A stretch of DNA of 64,000 nt, taken from NCBI RefSeq assembly GCF_030297175.1, contig NZ_AP028070.1, positions 2,170,001 to 2,234,000 of the forward strand, written 5' to 3'. The stretch is from Marinobacter sp. LA51. Its GTDB lineage: Bacteria; Pseudomonadota; Gammaproteobacteria; Pseudomonadales; Oleiphilaceae. How positions within the stretch are numbered: the stretch's first letter is position 1; the number at the start of each line of letters is the position of its first letter. A program made the translations under genes and the position numbers. Positions 18,728 to 30,098 of this stretch are shown in pieces. The notes under the pieces were generated by a model. That model was not told where the DNA came from. It did not search any database and was given only the letters and a program-made list of their open reading frames with translations.

Positions 18728-20998
18728 TTAAACCGCCTCTGCGGGCTCGTCCTCATAATCAAAGACGAGTTCATCATCGCGCAGATGGATGAACACATCC
18801 CCGCCCTTCTCGGAAAGGCGCCCAAACAGGATCTGCTCGGCCAGCGGTCGCTTGATCTTGTCCTGAATCAAGCGGGACATCGGCCGTGCCCCCATGGTGA
18901 CGTCATAACCTTTCTCTGCCAGCCACACCTTGGCGTCCTCATCCACATGCAGGACAACATGCTTCTCATCCAACTGCGCCTGCAGCTCGGTGAGGAACTT
19001 GTCGACCACATGAGTGATGGTCTCCTTCTGCAGATCGGCAAACTGGATGATGCCATCCAGACGGTTGCGGAACTCCGGCGTGAAGGTCTTGCTAATAATC
19101 TCCATACCGTCGGTGCTGTGATCCTGCTCATTGAAGCCGATGGAACGGCGAGCCATGCTTTCTGCCCCCGCGTTCGTTGTCATCACCAGGATCACATGAC
19201 GAAAGTCCGCCTTGCGGCCGTTGTTGTCAGTCAGGGTCCCGTGGTCCATCACCTGCAGTAGCAGGTTGAACACTTCCGGGTGGGCCTTTTCGATCTCATC
19301 CAGCAGCAGTACGCAGTGCGGATGCTTGCTGACCGATTCGGTCAGCAGACCACCCTGGTCGTAACCTACGTACCCCGGAGGCGCACCAATCAGGCGTGAC
19401 ACTGTATGCCGCTCCATATATTCGGACATATCGAATCGAACCAACTCAATGCCCAGCACTTTCGCCAACTGTTTGGTGACTTCGGTTTTACCAACACCAG
19501 TCGGACCGGCAAACAGGAATGCCCCTTCCGGTTTCTCCGGCGCTTTCAACCCAGCGCGCGCCAGTTTGATGGCCGTGGACAGGGATTCAATGGCCGGATC
19601 CTGGCCAAAGACAACCATTTTCAGGTCACGCTCCAGGTTGCGGAGCAGATCCTTGTCGCTGGTGGACACGTTCTTCGGCGGAATCCGCGCGATGTTAGCC
19701 ACCACATCTTCGATGTCGGTTACATCAATGGACTTCTTGCGCTTGTTTTCCGGCTGCAGACGCTGGCGCGCCCCCGCCTCATCAATGACGTCAATGGCCT
19801 TGTCAGGCAGATGACGATCAGTGATGTAACGGTCAGCCAGTTCAGCCGCAACCCGCAGGGCTTTGTCGGTGTACTTCAGATCGTGATGCTTCTCGAAGTT
19901 AGGCTTCAGCCCCTTCAGGATCTGATAAGTGTCTTCAACGCTCGGCTCATTCACGTCGATTTTCTGGAAACGACGCGCCAAGGCGCTGTCCTTCTCAAAA
20001 ATCCCACGGAATTCCTGGAACGTTGTCGAACCGATGCAACGAATCTCACCAGAGCTCAGCATGGGCTTCAGCAGGTTGGAGGCGTCCATCACGCCACCGG
20101 ACGCTGAACCAGCCCCGATGATGGTGTGGATTTCATCGATGAACAGGATCGCGTGCTGCTCTTTTTTCAGTTCAGCCAACAAGCCCTTCAGGCGCTTCTC
20201 AAAATCGCCCCGGTACTTGGTGCCGGCCAGCAGTGCGCCGAGATCCAGTGAATAGACCACCGCGTCGGAGATGATATCCGGTACCTGGCCATCGACGATG
20301 CGCTTAGCCAAACCTTCGGCAATCGCAGTCTTGCCAACCCCGGCCTCACCCACCAACAGCGGGTTATTCTTCCGGCGCCGAACCAGAATCTGCACGACAC
20401 GCTCAACCTCGTGTTCTCGCCCGATCAGCGGATCAATCCGCCCCTGGCGAGCTTGCTCATTAAGGTTGGTGGCATAGCTTTCCAGAGGCTTGGAATGCCC
20501 ACCTTCTTCACCGGTTTCATCCGGAGCGGCCTGATCATGGCCCTCCTGATCTTCCGCACCCTGCACCCTGGAGATGCCGTGGGACACGAAATTGACCACA
20601 TCAATGCGAGCAATATTCTGCTTCTTCAGAACGTAGACCGCTTGGCTCTCCTGCTCACTGAAGATAGCAACCAACACGTTGGCACCAGTCACTTCTTTCT
20701 TGCCAGAAGACTGGACATGAAATACAGCCCGTTGCAACACGCGCTGGAATCCGAGGGTAGGCTGGGTTTCGCGCTCACTGTCACTGCTCGGAATGAGCGG
20801 TGTTGTTGAGTCAACGAATTCCATAAGTTCTTCCTGAAGACGCTGGAGATCTGCCCCACACGCTTTCAGTACGCCCACCGCCGAATCGTTATCTAACAAA
20901 GCCAACAACAAGTGCTCGACGGTCATGAATTCATGACGCTTGTCGCGCGCACTCTTGAAAGCCGTATTCAGCGTAATTTCTAGATCTTTACTCAGCAT
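18728..20998 (-). CDS. clpA: ATP-dependent Clp protease ATP-binding subunit ClpA
   Basis: Hsp100 unfoldase that feeds substrates to ClpP. The 756 residues comprise the double Clp-N domain (about 1-145), a first AAA+ module with Walker [16 protein letters not shown] near 216 and Walker [15 protein letters not shown], and a second module with Walker [16 protein letters not shown] near 498. The ClpP-binding IGF-type loop is in the second module. I start at [11 protein letters not shown], matching E. coli ClpA, rather than 4 codons upstream. The adaptor clpS lies just upstream, within the same transcript. Confidence 0.97.
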   Translation of the reverse strand: MLSKDLEITLNTAFKSARDKRHEFMTVEHLLLALLDNDSAVGVLKACGADLQRLQEELMEFVDSTTPLIPSSDSERETQPTLGFQRVLQRAVFHVQSSGKKEVTGANVLVAIFSEQESQAVYVLKKQNIARIDVVNFVSHGISRVQGAEDQEGHDQAAPDETGEEGGHSKPLESYATNLNEQARQGRIDPLIGREHEVERVVQILVRRRKNNPLLVGEAGVGKTAIAEGLAKRIVDGQVPDIISDAVVYSLDLGALLAGTKYRGDFEKRLKGLLAELKKEQHAILFIDEIHTIIGAGSASGGVMDASNLLKPMLSSGEIRCIGSTTFQEFRGIFEKDSALARRFQKIDVNEPSVEDTYQILKGLKPNFEKHHDLKYTDKALRVAAELADRYITDRHLPDKAIDVIDEAGARQRLQPENKRKKSIDVTDIEDVVANIARIPPKNVSTSDKDLLRNLERDLKMVVFGQDPAIESLSTAIKLARAGLKAPEKPEGAFLFAGPTGVGKTEVTKQLAKVLGIELVRFDMSEYMERHTVSRLIGAPPGYVGYDQGGLLTESVSKHPHCVLLLDEIEKAHPEVFNLLLQVMDHGTLTDNNGRKADFRHVILVMTTNAGAESMARRSIGFNEQDHSTDGMEIISKTFTPEFRNRLDGIIQFADLQKETITHVVDKFLTELQAQLDEKHVVLHVDEDAKVWLAEKGYDVTMGARPMSRLIQDKIKRPLAEQILFGRLSEKGGDVFIHLRDDELVFDYEDEPAEAV

Positions 20999-21016
20999 GG
21001 GCCACCCCAACGTCTG

Positions 21017-21379
21017 TCAGTCCGCACGTTCAATCTCGCAAAGCAGCGGATGTTCGCATTCCGAGGAATACTGGTTCACCTGTGCTGCCTTCGTCTCTGC
21101 GATGTCTCGGGTATACACCCCACATACGGCCTTTCCTTGCGTATGGACGAGCAGCATCACCTGCGTCGCCTTCTCTTCGTTCATGCCGAAGAACTTCATC
21201 AACACGTCCACAACGAAATCCATAGGCGTGTAATCGTCATTCAGAAGCACTACGCGAAATCGCGCCGGGCGCTTCAGGGCAGGTTTTTCGGGCGCAACAC
21301 TGAGATCGTCTTGGCGTCCCGGTTGTTCGTCCTCCCCCTGATTAAATACTAGTAGAGAATCTTCGATAGTCCGCATCAT
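21017..21379 (-). CDS. clpS: ClpS adaptor of ClpAP
   Basis: Recognises N-terminal Leu, Phe, Tyr and Trp and delivers such proteins to ClpA. The 120 residues have a flexible N-terminal region (to about 38) and the core [19 protein letters not shown] with the acidic residues that hold the substrate amino group, then the [20 protein letters not shown] helix region. Two adjacent ATGs could start it. Its context beside clpA and near aat-bpt puts the writers and the reader of this degradation signal in about 4.5 kb. Confidence 0.96.
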   Translation of the reverse strand: MMRTIEDSLLVFNQGEDEQPGRQDDLSVAPEKPALKRPARFRVVLLNDDYTPMDFVVDVLMKFFGMNEEKATQVMLLVHTQGKAVCGVYTRDIAETKAAQVNQYSSECEHPLLCEIERAD

Positions 21380-21692
21380 TCTTTACCGGTTTATCGGTGC
21401 CCTTTGCATAATGTGGTTGTCTGACCCCGTGTTTTCAAGCTAAGTCGAGAACCGGGCGCGAGGAATTTAACTATACGCGCATGATACCGGTTCCAGACCG
21501 CGTTCAACCACACATTCCGGCAACAGAAACTATTGACTCGACGCGCTGATTGGCCGAAAGTTAACTTGCATTGTTAAATAATGTAAATTTCAACGAATGT
21601 TATGTAACCGAAATCCGCATCCAGTGACACAGAGCGGAATGCTCACAACACCAATAATAAAATGTGACAGCACATGAACAGGGGAGTTCATC
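21380..21692. other. Divergent clpS/cspD intergenic region
   Basis: The only gap over 300 bases. The right half is A+T-rich (around GTTAAATAATGTAAAT, about 21574-21590) and must hold the cspD promoter and leader; the left half should hold the clpS promoter. I see no ORF with a convincing start, no tRNA and no clear terminator in it. A GGGGAG ribosome binding site lies 6 bases before cspD. Confidence 0.6.
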
Positions 21693-22004
21693 ATGCCAAG
21701 AGGCAAGGTTAAGTGGTTCAACAATGCCAAAGGATACGGCTTTATCATTGAGGACGGCTGCAGTGACGATCTGTTTGCCCACTTTTCATCGGTCCAAATG
21801 GATGGCTACAAAACACTGAAAGCCGGCCAGCCCGTCACCTTTGACAAAAAACCCAGCGATAAAGGCGTCCACGCCATCAATATTGTCCCCGATGCACAGC
21901 CCCAGAAAGCGACACAAGAGCTTGCTGACGCATCGGCGGGAGCCAAAACTGATGACCCGGACCCAGGTCGGAGCGATTTCCCGTCGCGTGCAGCGAACGC
22001 CTGA
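21693..22004 (+). CDS. cspD: Cold-shock domain protein, CspD-like
   Basis: A 103-residue protein whose first 68 residues form a cold-shock OB fold, with RNP1-like KGYGFI and RNP2-like LFAHFS motifs that bind single-stranded nucleic acid. The remaining 35 residues are an acidic, low-complexity tail (KTDDPDPGRSDFPSR) absent from the 70-residue Csp proteins. Divergent placement next to clpS-clpA is the usual position of cspD, which inhibits DNA replication in E. coli stationary phase. Whether the tail alters function cannot be judged. Confidence 0.9.
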   Translation: MPRGKVKWFNNAKGYGFIIEDGCSDDLFAHFSSVQMDGYKTLKAGQPVTFDKKPSDKGVHAINIVPDAQPQKATQELADASAGAKTDDPDPGRSDFPSRAANA

Positions 22005-22028
22005 CCAATCGTTGACGAGTGGCCCCAA

Positions 22029-22052
22029 CACGCCTGCCCTGAGGCAGGCGTG
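22029..22052 (+). terminator. Hairpin downstream of cspD
   Basis: A perfect 10-base stem (CACGCCTGCC with GGCAGGCGTG) around a CTGA loop, 25 bases after the cspD stop. No T run follows, so it may be a weak or factor-assisted terminator or an mRNA-stabilising hairpin. Confidence 0.5.
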
Positions 22053-22276
22053 GGTGTCAGTGCGTGATATCAAAACCGCAAGCGGGCCTGCGCACTCGAT
22101 CCCTGCAACACCCTGAACCCAATTCAGGTAGCTCTGCCTGCTCCCGCCTAAAACCTGCACTCATCCAGCAGATCTCATTGCTTCACAACGACTTTGCCAG
22201 CCACCATTGGTAAAGTGACCCTGCTATCGATATTTTTACTGAGCTCCACCCTATCACTGCGGAAGCGCTAGACGTA

Positions 22277-22915
22277 ATGGCCAACCTGATCCTCTTCAAC
22301 AAACCCTTTCGCGTACTCAGCCAGTTCACCGACGATCGCCGCGACAGCGAAAAACCGGTCAGGGCGACCCTGGCGGACTGGATTCAGATACCCGATGTCT
22401 ATCCGGCCGGCCGGCTCGACTACGACTCCGAGGGCCTGCTTTTACTGACCGGTGAAGGCGCCCTGCAGCATCGCATTGCCTCACCCACGGCCAAAATGCC
22501 CAAAACTTACTGGGTACAGGTGGAAGGTGACATAACCAATGACGCTCTCTCCCAACTGGAGCGTGGCGTCCGCCTCAAGGATGGCAACACGGCACCGGCA
22601 AAGGCCCGACTACTCGACCAGCCGGTGATTTGGCCCAGGACACCGCCTGTCAGGTACCGGGAATCGGTGCCCACCAGCTGGCTGGAGCTGACCATTACCG
22701 AGGGCCGGAACCGTCAGGTACGGCGAATGACCGCCGCAGTCGGCTTCCCAACCCTCCGACTGATCCGCTACCGTATAGGTGACTGGACACTGGATGGGTT
22801 GCTGCCGGGCCAACACCGCGCAATCACTGTCCATGTACCTACGCCGTCCCCGCGACGAAACCGCGCAGGGCGCCGGCAACCGGGCAAAACTCACAGCAGC
22901 AGGAGCCGAAAATAG
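22277..22915 (+). CDS. rluE: 23S rRNA pseudouridine synthase RluE-like
   Basis: RsuA/RluB/E/F-family pseudouridine synthase of 212 residues. It begins directly with the catalytic domain ([17 protein letters not shown]), lacking the S4 domain as RluE does. [14 protein letters not shown] holds the catalytic aspartate, and [21 protein letters not shown] is the conserved C-terminal segment, here split by Arg-rich contacts. The last 25 residues are a basic tail. In E. coli RluE modifies U2457 of 23S rRNA; the site is inferred. The nudJ-like gene starts 2 bases after its stop. Confidence 0.92.
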   Translation: MANLILFNKPFRVLSQFTDDRRDSEKPVRATLADWIQIPDVYPAGRLDYDSEGLLLLTGEGALQHRIASPTAKMPKTYWVQVEGDITNDALSQLERGVRLKDGNTAPAKARLLDQPVIWPRTPPVRYRESVPTSWLELTITEGRNRQVRRMTAAVGFPTLRLIRYRIGDWTLDGLLPGQHRAITVHVPTPSPRRNRAGRRQPGKTHSSRSRK

Positions 22916-22917
22916 CC

Positions 22918-23367
22918 ATGACCTGGACCCCACACGCCACCGTCGCCGTGATCGTTGAAGACCAGGAAGGCCGATTTCTGGTGGTCGAAGAAACCAGCGG
23001 CGGCCGCGTTGTCTTCAATCAGCCAGCGGGCCATGTCGAGGAAGACGAGGCCATTCTGGATGCGGTCAAGCGTGAAACCCTGGAAGAAACCGGCTGGGTG
23101 GTTGAGCCAGAGCATTTCCTTGGCGTTTACACCTATAAGGCGCCTGCCAATGGCGTCACCTACTACCGCTTCTGCTACTCAGCCAAAGCTTTGGAGCAGG
23201 TCAGCGAGGAACTCGATACCGGTATCATTGCCGCGCACTGGCTGTTACTGGAGGACATCCGTAGCTTGAAAGACCAACTCCGCAGTCCGCTAGTGCTCGA
23301 ATGTATAGAAGATTACCGAAATGGCCGGCGCTACCCACTCGATGTCATCGTCGACGCACAGACGTAA
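22918..23367 (+). CDS. nudJ: NUDIX hydrolase, NudJ-like
   Basis: A 149-residue Nudix pyrophosphohydrolase. The Nudix box runs from GHVEEDEAIL to RETLEETGW around residues 38-60, with all the metal-binding glutamates. E. coli NudJ hydrolyses nucleoside di- and triphosphates and the thiamin precursor HMP-PP; substrate here is inferred from position between rluE and mnmA, as in E. coli, and from length. Only 2 bases separate it from rluE. Confidence 0.91.
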   Translation: MTWTPHATVAVIVEDQEGRFLVVEETSGGRVVFNQPAGHVEEDEAILDAVKRETLEETGWVVEPEHFLGVYTYKAPANGVTYYRFCYSAKALEQVSEELDTGIIAAHWLLLEDIRSLKDQLRSPLVLECIEDYRNGRRYPLDVIVDAQT

Positions 23368-23417
23368 TGCCCTACAAATGGTAGACTTCGCAGCTTTTCA
23401 CTCAGACTGATGTTTTC

Positions 23418-24596
23418 ATGACACACGCATCCGAAACACCTCCCGCAGCAAATACCCGAGTGATCGTCGGCATGTCCGGCGGCGTCGATTCTTCTGTCGC
23501 CGCCTGGTTACTAAAAGACCAGGGCTATCAGGTCGAAGGCCTGTTCATGAAGAACTGGGATGAAGACGATGGCACCGAGTACTGCACAGCGATGACCGAC
23601 TTGGCCGACGCGCAGGCAGTTGCCGACAACATCGGCATCAAGCTTCACACTGCCAGTTTTGCTGCCGAGTACTGGGACCGTGTGTTTGAGCACTTCCTGT
23701 CGGAATACACCGCTGGTCGCACCCCCAACCCGGACATCCTGTGCAACAAAGAGGTGAAGTTTCGGGCGTTTCTCGATTACGCGGTCACCCTGGGTGCCGA
23801 CTATATCGCCACCGGCCATTACACCCGCCAGCGCCCGCTATCGGAAGAATCCGGCCGAGCCCAGCTGCTGAAAGGCCTGGATACCAATAAAGACCAGAGC
23901 TACTTCCTGCACGCCGTGTCGGGTGAACGCATCGCCCGGACCCTGTTCCCGGTAGGCGAACTCGAGAAACCCGAAGTTCGGCGAATCGCAGAAGCCCAGG
24001 GCTTTGTCACCCATGACAAAAAAGACTCCACCGGCATTTGCTTCATCGGCGAACGCAAGTTTACCGACTTTCTCAAGCAGTACCTGCCAGCACAACCGGG
24101 TGACATCGAGACACCGGACGGCAAGGTTATCGGTCGTCACCAGGGCCTGATGTACCACACCATCGGCCAACGCCAGGGCCTGGGCATTGGTGGCCTCAGC
24201 GAGTTCGGCGATGAGCCCTGGTACGTCGCCGAAAAAGACCTCACCCGCAACGTCCTCATTGCCGTTCAGGGTAAACACCACCCGCTGCTGTTTTCGCGCG
24301 GACTGGTGTCCGGGCCAATCGACTGGGTCGCTGGCGAACCACTGGCCGCCCAGTTCCGCTGCAAGGCCAAAACCCGCTACCGTCAGCCGGACCAGGACTG
24401 CGAGGTCCTGGTGCTCCGTGGCGGCGTCAAGGTGGTCTTTGACGACGCCCAGCGAGCGGTCACCCCTGGCCAGTCCGTGGTTTTTTACGATGGCGAGGTT
24501 TGCCTCGGCGGTGGCGTGATCGAAGAAACCTGGCGTGATGGTGAAGACCTGCCGGCCCGCCTTTCCGAACAACCTCAAAAGGAACTGGGCGCATGA
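23418..24596 (+). CDS. mnmA: tRNA-specific 2-thiouridylase MnmA
   Basis: Installs sulfur at position 2 of the wobble uridine in Lys, Glu and Gln tRNAs. The 392 residues carry the ATP-binding PP-loop MSGGVDSSV near residue 19, the catalytic cysteine in [11 protein letters not shown] (about Cys109) and the second, persulfide-receiving cysteine in [12 protein letters not shown] (about Cys208). TusA, an upstream sulfur carrier in this relay, is encoded elsewhere in the window at about 42.4 kb. The stop overlaps the hflD start (ATGA). Confidence 0.97.
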   Translation: MTHASETPPAANTRVIVGMSGGVDSSVAAWLLKDQGYQVEGLFMKNWDEDDGTEYCTAMTDLADAQAVADNIGIKLHTASFAAEYWDRVFEHFLSEYTAGRTPNPDILCNKEVKFRAFLDYAVTLGADYIATGHYTRQRPLSEESGRAQLLKGLDTNKDQSYFLHAVSGERIARTLFPVGELEKPEVRRIAEAQGFVTHDKKDSTGICFIGERKFTDFLKQYLPAQPGDIETPDGKVIGRHQGLMYHTIGQRQGLGIGGLSEFGDEPWYVAEKDLTRNVLIAVQGKHHPLLFSRGLVSGPIDWVAGEPLAAQFRCKAKTRYRQPDQDCEVLVLRGGVKVVFDDAQRAVTPGQSVVFYDGEVCLGGGVIEETWRDGEDLPARLSEQPQKELGA

Positions 24597-25231
24597 GTCG
24601 GTCCCTCAATGATCAGACGCTCGCCCTGGCAGGTGTATGCCAGGCCGCCAACCTGGTTCAGCAACTTGCCCACAATGGCCAGTGCTCGGAGACCAGTCTG
24701 GAAACCTGCATCCGCTCGCTGTTCGCCACCGATCCGGCCTCAACCCTGGACGTCTATGGCGGCGATCTCGCAGACATTCGCGAGGGACTGGTTACACTCT
24801 CATCGGTGCTGAGCCAGCAAAGCAAGCAACAGGACATTGAGGTACTGCGGTACGTGCTCAACCTGATCCAGCTGGAAGCTAAACTCAATCGCAACCCGGA
24901 AATGCTGGACGCCATTGGCTCCCGCATTGATCAGGCTCGCCACACGGCCAGCCACTTTGGCTATACCCACAGCAACCTGATTAGCAATCTCGCCTCAGTT
25001 TACGCCGATACCATAAGCACCTTTCGGTTACGCATACAGGTGAGCGGCAATCCCAGCGTCCTGCAGCGCGAGGAAAACGCAGCCAAAGTGCGCGCCCTGC
25101 TGCTTGCGGGCATCCGTTCTGCAGTTCTATGGCGCCAATCAGGCGGCCGACGCTGGCAGCTGATTTTCAATCGCAAGAAAGTCATCGAGCACGCCCGGCA
25201 ACTGGCCGACAAAGCTAACAGTCCACTGTAG
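24593..25231 (+). CDS. hflD: HflD family protein
   Basis: A 212-residue, mainly alpha-helical protein of the HflD/YcfC family. Recognisable segments are [19 protein letters not shown] at the N-terminus, [12 protein letters not shown] and [18 protein letters not shown] near the C-terminus. E. coli HflD is a peripheral inner-membrane protein that affects phage lambda CII degradation; its housekeeping role is unclear. It follows mnmA with a 4-base overlap and precedes purB, the usual gammaproteobacterial order. Confidence 0.93.
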   Translation: MSRSLNDQTLALAGVCQAANLVQQLAHNGQCSETSLETCIRSLFATDPASTLDVYGGDLADIREGLVTLSSVLSQQSKQQDIEVLRYVLNLIQLEAKLNRNPEMLDAIGSRIDQARHTASHFGYTHSNLISNLASVYADTISTFRLRIQVSGNPSVLQREENAAKVRALLLAGIRSAVLWRQSGGRRWQLIFNRKKVIEHARQLADKANSPL

Positions 25232-25321
25232 CTCTGAAACAACAGCTCCCAGACAACTGCGTCCGACGCGGCGCTGGTGTATCATATGCGCCCCTAATTT
25301 TCTTTTGGCCCGATCCGTTAA

Positions 25322-26707
<1,386 letters not shown>

Positions 26708-26723
26708 AACTGGGAGCACAGGC

Positions 26724-27875
26724 ATGGATATGCTCGGTGGGCTGACCGCCTCTGAATTTCTGCGGGATTACTGGCAGAAAAAGCCGCTGGTCATCCGCCA
26801 GGCGTTTCCGGGACTGACCTCTCCGGTCAGTCCCGACGAACTGGCTGGTCTGGCCTGCGAAGAGGGCGTGGAATCCCGCATTGTTCTGGAAAATGACAAT
26901 GGCAAGCCCTGGCAGCTACAAAACGGCCCGTTCACACCGGAACGCTTCAGCGAGCTCCCGGAACAGGATTGGACCCTGCTGGTGCAGGGGCTCGATCATT
27001 GGGTTCCCGAGGTGGCAGATCTGTTGGAGCACTTCCGGTTCGTGCCCAACTGGCGCCTTGATGACATCATGGCCAGTTACGCTCCCAAGGGCGGCAGCGT
27101 AGGCCCGCACTACGATCAGTACGATGTTTTCCTGCTGCAAGCCCAGGGTGAACGCCACTGGACCTTCGGTGGACACTGCGACCAGACGTCGCCACGGGTA
27201 GAAGGAACGCCACTGCGCATCCTCAGCAGCTGGGATAGTGAGGAAACCGTCACCCTGGCACCGGGCGACATGCTTTACCTGCCCCCGGGCGTTGGCCACC
27301 ACGGGGTTGCCGTCGACGACTGCATCACCCTGTCCATTGGCTTCCGGGCCCCCACTGTTGATGACGTGCTGACCGGCTTCACCGACTTCCTGTGCAGCCA
27401 GGCCGACGCCAGCGAGCACCTGGGCGATCCGGACCTTCAGGTTCAGGACAATCCCGGCACCATCCAGCCCGCCGTGATCGACACCCTGGACGACCTGCTA
27501 CGCGAGAAACTGGGAGATCGTCGAAAGCTCTCACTCTGGTTCGGCCAGTACGCCACCGCGCCAAAGAGCATGGACATTGTCGTTCCCGCCGAGGAGCCGG
27601 CGTCACCCGAAGAACTGGCCGCGGCCATTCAGTCCGGAGAACAGCTGCGCTGGAACGAGGGCTCCCGCTTTGCGTATTACGATTTCGACGACGACACCGC
27701 GCTGTTCGTGGATGGCGAACAGTATCTGCTGAAAGGTGACGCCCGCCCCATGGCCCCCCTGCTCTGTGCCGGCGCCTACATTGATGCCGATCGTCTGGCC
27801 CAATTCACCAATGACGAAGCCCTGCTCGGACTGCTGTGCACGTTGTATAATCAGGGATCGGTCTACTTCGAATAG
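26724..27875 (+). CDS. roxA: Ribosomal protein L16 arginine 3-hydroxylase-like oxygenase (cupin/JmjC)
   Basis: Fe(II)/2-oxoglutarate oxygenase of 383 residues related to E. coli RoxA (YcfD). It has the opening GLTASEFLRDYWQKKPLVIR, the iron-binding HYDQYDVF motif (HxD) near residue 130, and a distal histidine in PGVGHHGVAVDD. The C-terminal half is the winged-helix-like extension of the ribosomal oxygenase group. I start at MDMLGG, 7 bases after GGAG; the frame is open further upstream into purB. L16 as substrate is inferred from the family. Confidence 0.91.
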   Translation: MDMLGGLTASEFLRDYWQKKPLVIRQAFPGLTSPVSPDELAGLACEEGVESRIVLENDNGKPWQLQNGPFTPERFSELPEQDWTLLVQGLDHWVPEVADLLEHFRFVPNWRLDDIMASYAPKGGSVGPHYDQYDVFLLQAQGERHWTFGGHCDQTSPRVEGTPLRILSSWDSEETVTLAPGDMLYLPPGVGHHGVAVDDCITLSIGFRAPTVDDVLTGFTDFLCSQADASEHLGDPDLQVQDNPGTIQPAVIDTLDDLLREKLGDRRKLSLWFGQYATAPKSMDIVVPAEEPASPEELAAAIQSGEQLRWNEGSRFAYYDFDDDTALFVDGEQYLLKGDARPMAPLLCAGAYIDADRLAQFTNDEALLGLLCTLYNQGSVYFE

Positions 27876-27884
27876 TTGGTCGCC

Positions 27885-28850
27885 ATGAGAGTGAAATTCA
27901 GGAAATACAGCTGGCAACTGGCTCCGGGTCATATCCATGATATCCGCCAATGTGTGTTTATTGACGAACAAAAGGTGCCACCGGAGCTGGAGTGGGACGA
28001 TACCGACGAGATTGCCGACCACTACCTCGCGGTGCTGCCGGATAACACGCCCGTAGGCACGGCGCGGCTATTTTCCACCCTTGGCGAAACTGCGCACATC
28101 GGCCGCATGGCAATTCTTCCCGGGTTCCGTGGCCGCGGCGTTGGCGAGGCGCTGCTGCGCCACCTGATTACCGAAGCCGCCTGTGACTACCACGAGATCC
28201 GGCTCTCGGCGCAGGAATACGCCATTCCCTTCTACCAGCGCTCCGGTTTTCATGTCTGCTCTGATCGCTACGACGACGCCGGCATCAGCCATGTCGATAT
28301 GCGTTGCCTGGCGCCCGCCTTGCTCGCCGAAGCACTGGAACAAAAATCGGCGCCGATGATTCTCGGCGAAGACTCCGACACCTGGCTGTTCTCCGACGAG
28401 AATCGCATGCTCGACCTGATCGATTCCGTGGCCGGCCAATCCAGACAGCGGCTCTGGCTTTACGATCACGTACTTGAGCACAACCTCTATGACCGTCATC
28501 GTTTTCAAGAACTGATCTCCGCCCTCGCCCGCCGGCACCGGCTCAGCGAAGTGCGATTGCTGATCCACGATGACAGCCCGCTGGTAAAGCGCCGACATAA
28601 GCTGGTGGAACTGATGCGACGCCTACCAAGCCGTATTGAACTGAGGCTGGTAAGCCAGGACTATCCGGTGGAAGACCAGCCATTCATGCTGGCCGACCGT
28701 GACGGGCTGCTCTATCGGCATGACTTCTCCAAACCGGAGGGCTACGCCAAATTCTCCGACCCCGGCCGGGTCAAACTGCTGGCCGAGAATTTCCAGCGCA
28801 TGTGGGATGCAGGTCGAAGCTCCCTGGAGCTGAGAGAGTTACCGCTCTGA
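27885..28850 (+). CDS. GNAT acetyltransferase with C-terminal PLD-like/DUF7931-type domain
   Basis: A 321-residue two-domain protein. Residues 1-150 form a GNAT fold with the acetyl-CoA-binding GFRGRGVGEALLRHL stretch and the YQRSGFHV motif. Residues about 165-320 form a second domain (LYDHVLEHNLYDRHRFQEL, then VRLLIHDDSPLVKRRHKLVEL) that looks like the partial phospholipase-D-like fold found fused to or beside GNATs in Pseudomonas; it lacks an obvious HKD motif. The gene starts 10 bases after roxA, so it is co-transcribed. Substrate unknown; tRNA or protein are possibilities only. Confidence 0.85.
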   Translation: MRVKFRKYSWQLAPGHIHDIRQCVFIDEQKVPPELEWDDTDEIADHYLAVLPDNTPVGTARLFSTLGETAHIGRMAILPGFRGRGVGEALLRHLITEAACDYHEIRLSAQEYAIPFYQRSGFHVCSDRYDDAGISHVDMRCLAPALLAEALEQKSAPMILGEDSDTWLFSDENRMLDLIDSVAGQSRQRLWLYDHVLEHNLYDRHRFQELISALARRHRLSEVRLLIHDDSPLVKRRHKLVELMRRLPSRIELRLVSQDYPVEDQPFMLADRDGLLYRHDFSKPEGYAKFSDPGRVKLLAENFQRMWDAGRSSLELRELPL

Positions 28851-29849
28851 GTGATGGGCCTGGGGGCTTTCGGCAGACTCGAACTGGGCACCAAATGGCG
28901 CGAACTCCTGATCTACTTCACTGGCCACTTCCGCAATCAGCTTACGTAACCACTGGTGATCCGAGTTGTGCTGGAGCAGCGGGCTCCACGCCATTTTCAG
29001 CTCAAATGGCGGAATCTCGAAAGGTGGCACCTTTACCACCAGATTCGAATTATCCTTCTGCAGCCATGCCGCCCGCGACGGCAGCGTGGCGATCAGGTCG
29101 TGCTGCTCGGCCAACAGCATCGCCACCTGATAATGCCGGGTAAACACCGAGATCTGGCGTTTACGGCCCATGCGCGAAAGCGCCTCATCAACCCAACCCA
29201 AGCGCTGCACATCTTTGGGATTGACCCCGACACCGACTCCAAAACCGGTTTTGCTGACCCAGATGTGGCTCGCATCCAGATAGGTATCAAGCGTAAACGG
29301 CGCCTTCAGAATCGGATTGCGGGCGTTCATCAGACAGGCGAAATACTCGGTCCACAGGGTTTTCTGGTGAAACGACTGGGGAATTTTGTCGAACCGGTTG
29401 ATCGCCATGTCTAGCCGGCCCTGCTCCACGTCCAGAAAGCTGACGTCACTGGGGGTCAGTACATCCAGGGTAACGTGCGGGGCTTCCTGGCGAATCCGAC
29501 GTAACACCCGGGGCATCAGGCAGGACTCGGCGTAATCACTGGCCATAATACGGAAGACTCGCTGGCTTTCCAGCGCCGAAAATGGAGTTTTCTCCTGCAC
29601 CGCCTGTTCAATATCCGAAAGGATTCCACGCACCAGGGGTTGCAGCTCACGGCCTCGCTCGGTGGCGGTCATGCCCTCACTGGTCCTGATCAGCAAGGGA
29701 TCACCGAACAGATCTCGCAAGCGGCGCAGACCGTTGCTCATCGCCGGCTGGGTGATGCCCAGGTGGTTGGCAGCCTTGGTGACGTTTCGCTCCCGCAACA
29801 GAACGTCCAGGTACACAAGCAGGTTCAGGTCAACGCGGGAAATATCCAT
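28839..29849 (-). CDS. LysR family transcriptional regulator
   Basis: A 336-residue LysR regulator. The N-terminal winged helix-turn-helix reads DLNLLVYLDVLLRERNVTKA and HLGITQPAMSNGLRRLRDLF, followed by a linker helix and a periplasmic-binding-protein-like effector domain from about residue 92. The DLNLL-type start and the FGDPLLIRTSEGMTATERG segment place it in the NodD/LinR/SyrM-like branch whose members often respond to aromatic or quorum-type small molecules; the effector here is unknown. It ends overlapping the GNAT gene by 12 bases and is divergent from the next membrane-protein gene. Confidence 0.92.
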   Translation of the reverse strand: MDISRVDLNLLVYLDVLLRERNVTKAANHLGITQPAMSNGLRRLRDLFGDPLLIRTSEGMTATERGRELQPLVRGILSDIEQAVQEKTPFSALESQRVFRIMASDYAESCLMPRVLRRIRQEAPHVTLDVLTPSDVSFLDVEQGRLDMAINRFDKIPQSFHQKTLWTEYFACLMNARNPILKAPFTLDTYLDASHIWVSKTGFGVGVGVNPKDVQRLGWVDEALSRMGRKRQISVFTRHYQVAMLLAEQHDLIATLPSRAAWLQKDNSNLVVKVPPFEIPPFELKMAWSPLLQHNSDHQWLRKLIAEVASEVDQEFAPFGAQFESAESPQAHHSER

Positions 29850-29953
29850 GGGCAACTCCGGGTACGTCGTACATCAAAAACCATCGAACAAAAGGCCTTA
29901 CCCTCCATTCACCGGAGCAATATACAGGAGATCAAAATTCACGTAATCAATGG

Positions 29954-29966
29954 ATGATTGCATCAT
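29954..29966. promoter_or_regulatory. Palindrome in LysR divergent promoter region
   Basis: ATGAT-TGC-ATCAT, a perfect 5-3-5 inverted repeat about 105 bases upstream of the LysR start and 133 upstream of the divergent gene. It is a plausible LysR operator core, on position alone. Confidence 0.35.
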
Positions 29967-30098
29967 TCACATTTCGCAACGGATTGACTACGGTATTTCT
30001 GCTAGTCTTTGTGACACTTGCTGAATAATATCGGTAACTTGAGGCCGGGCAATGCGCCAGCTAACTCTCAAACTGAAGCCGGAGCCACCACAGACCTG

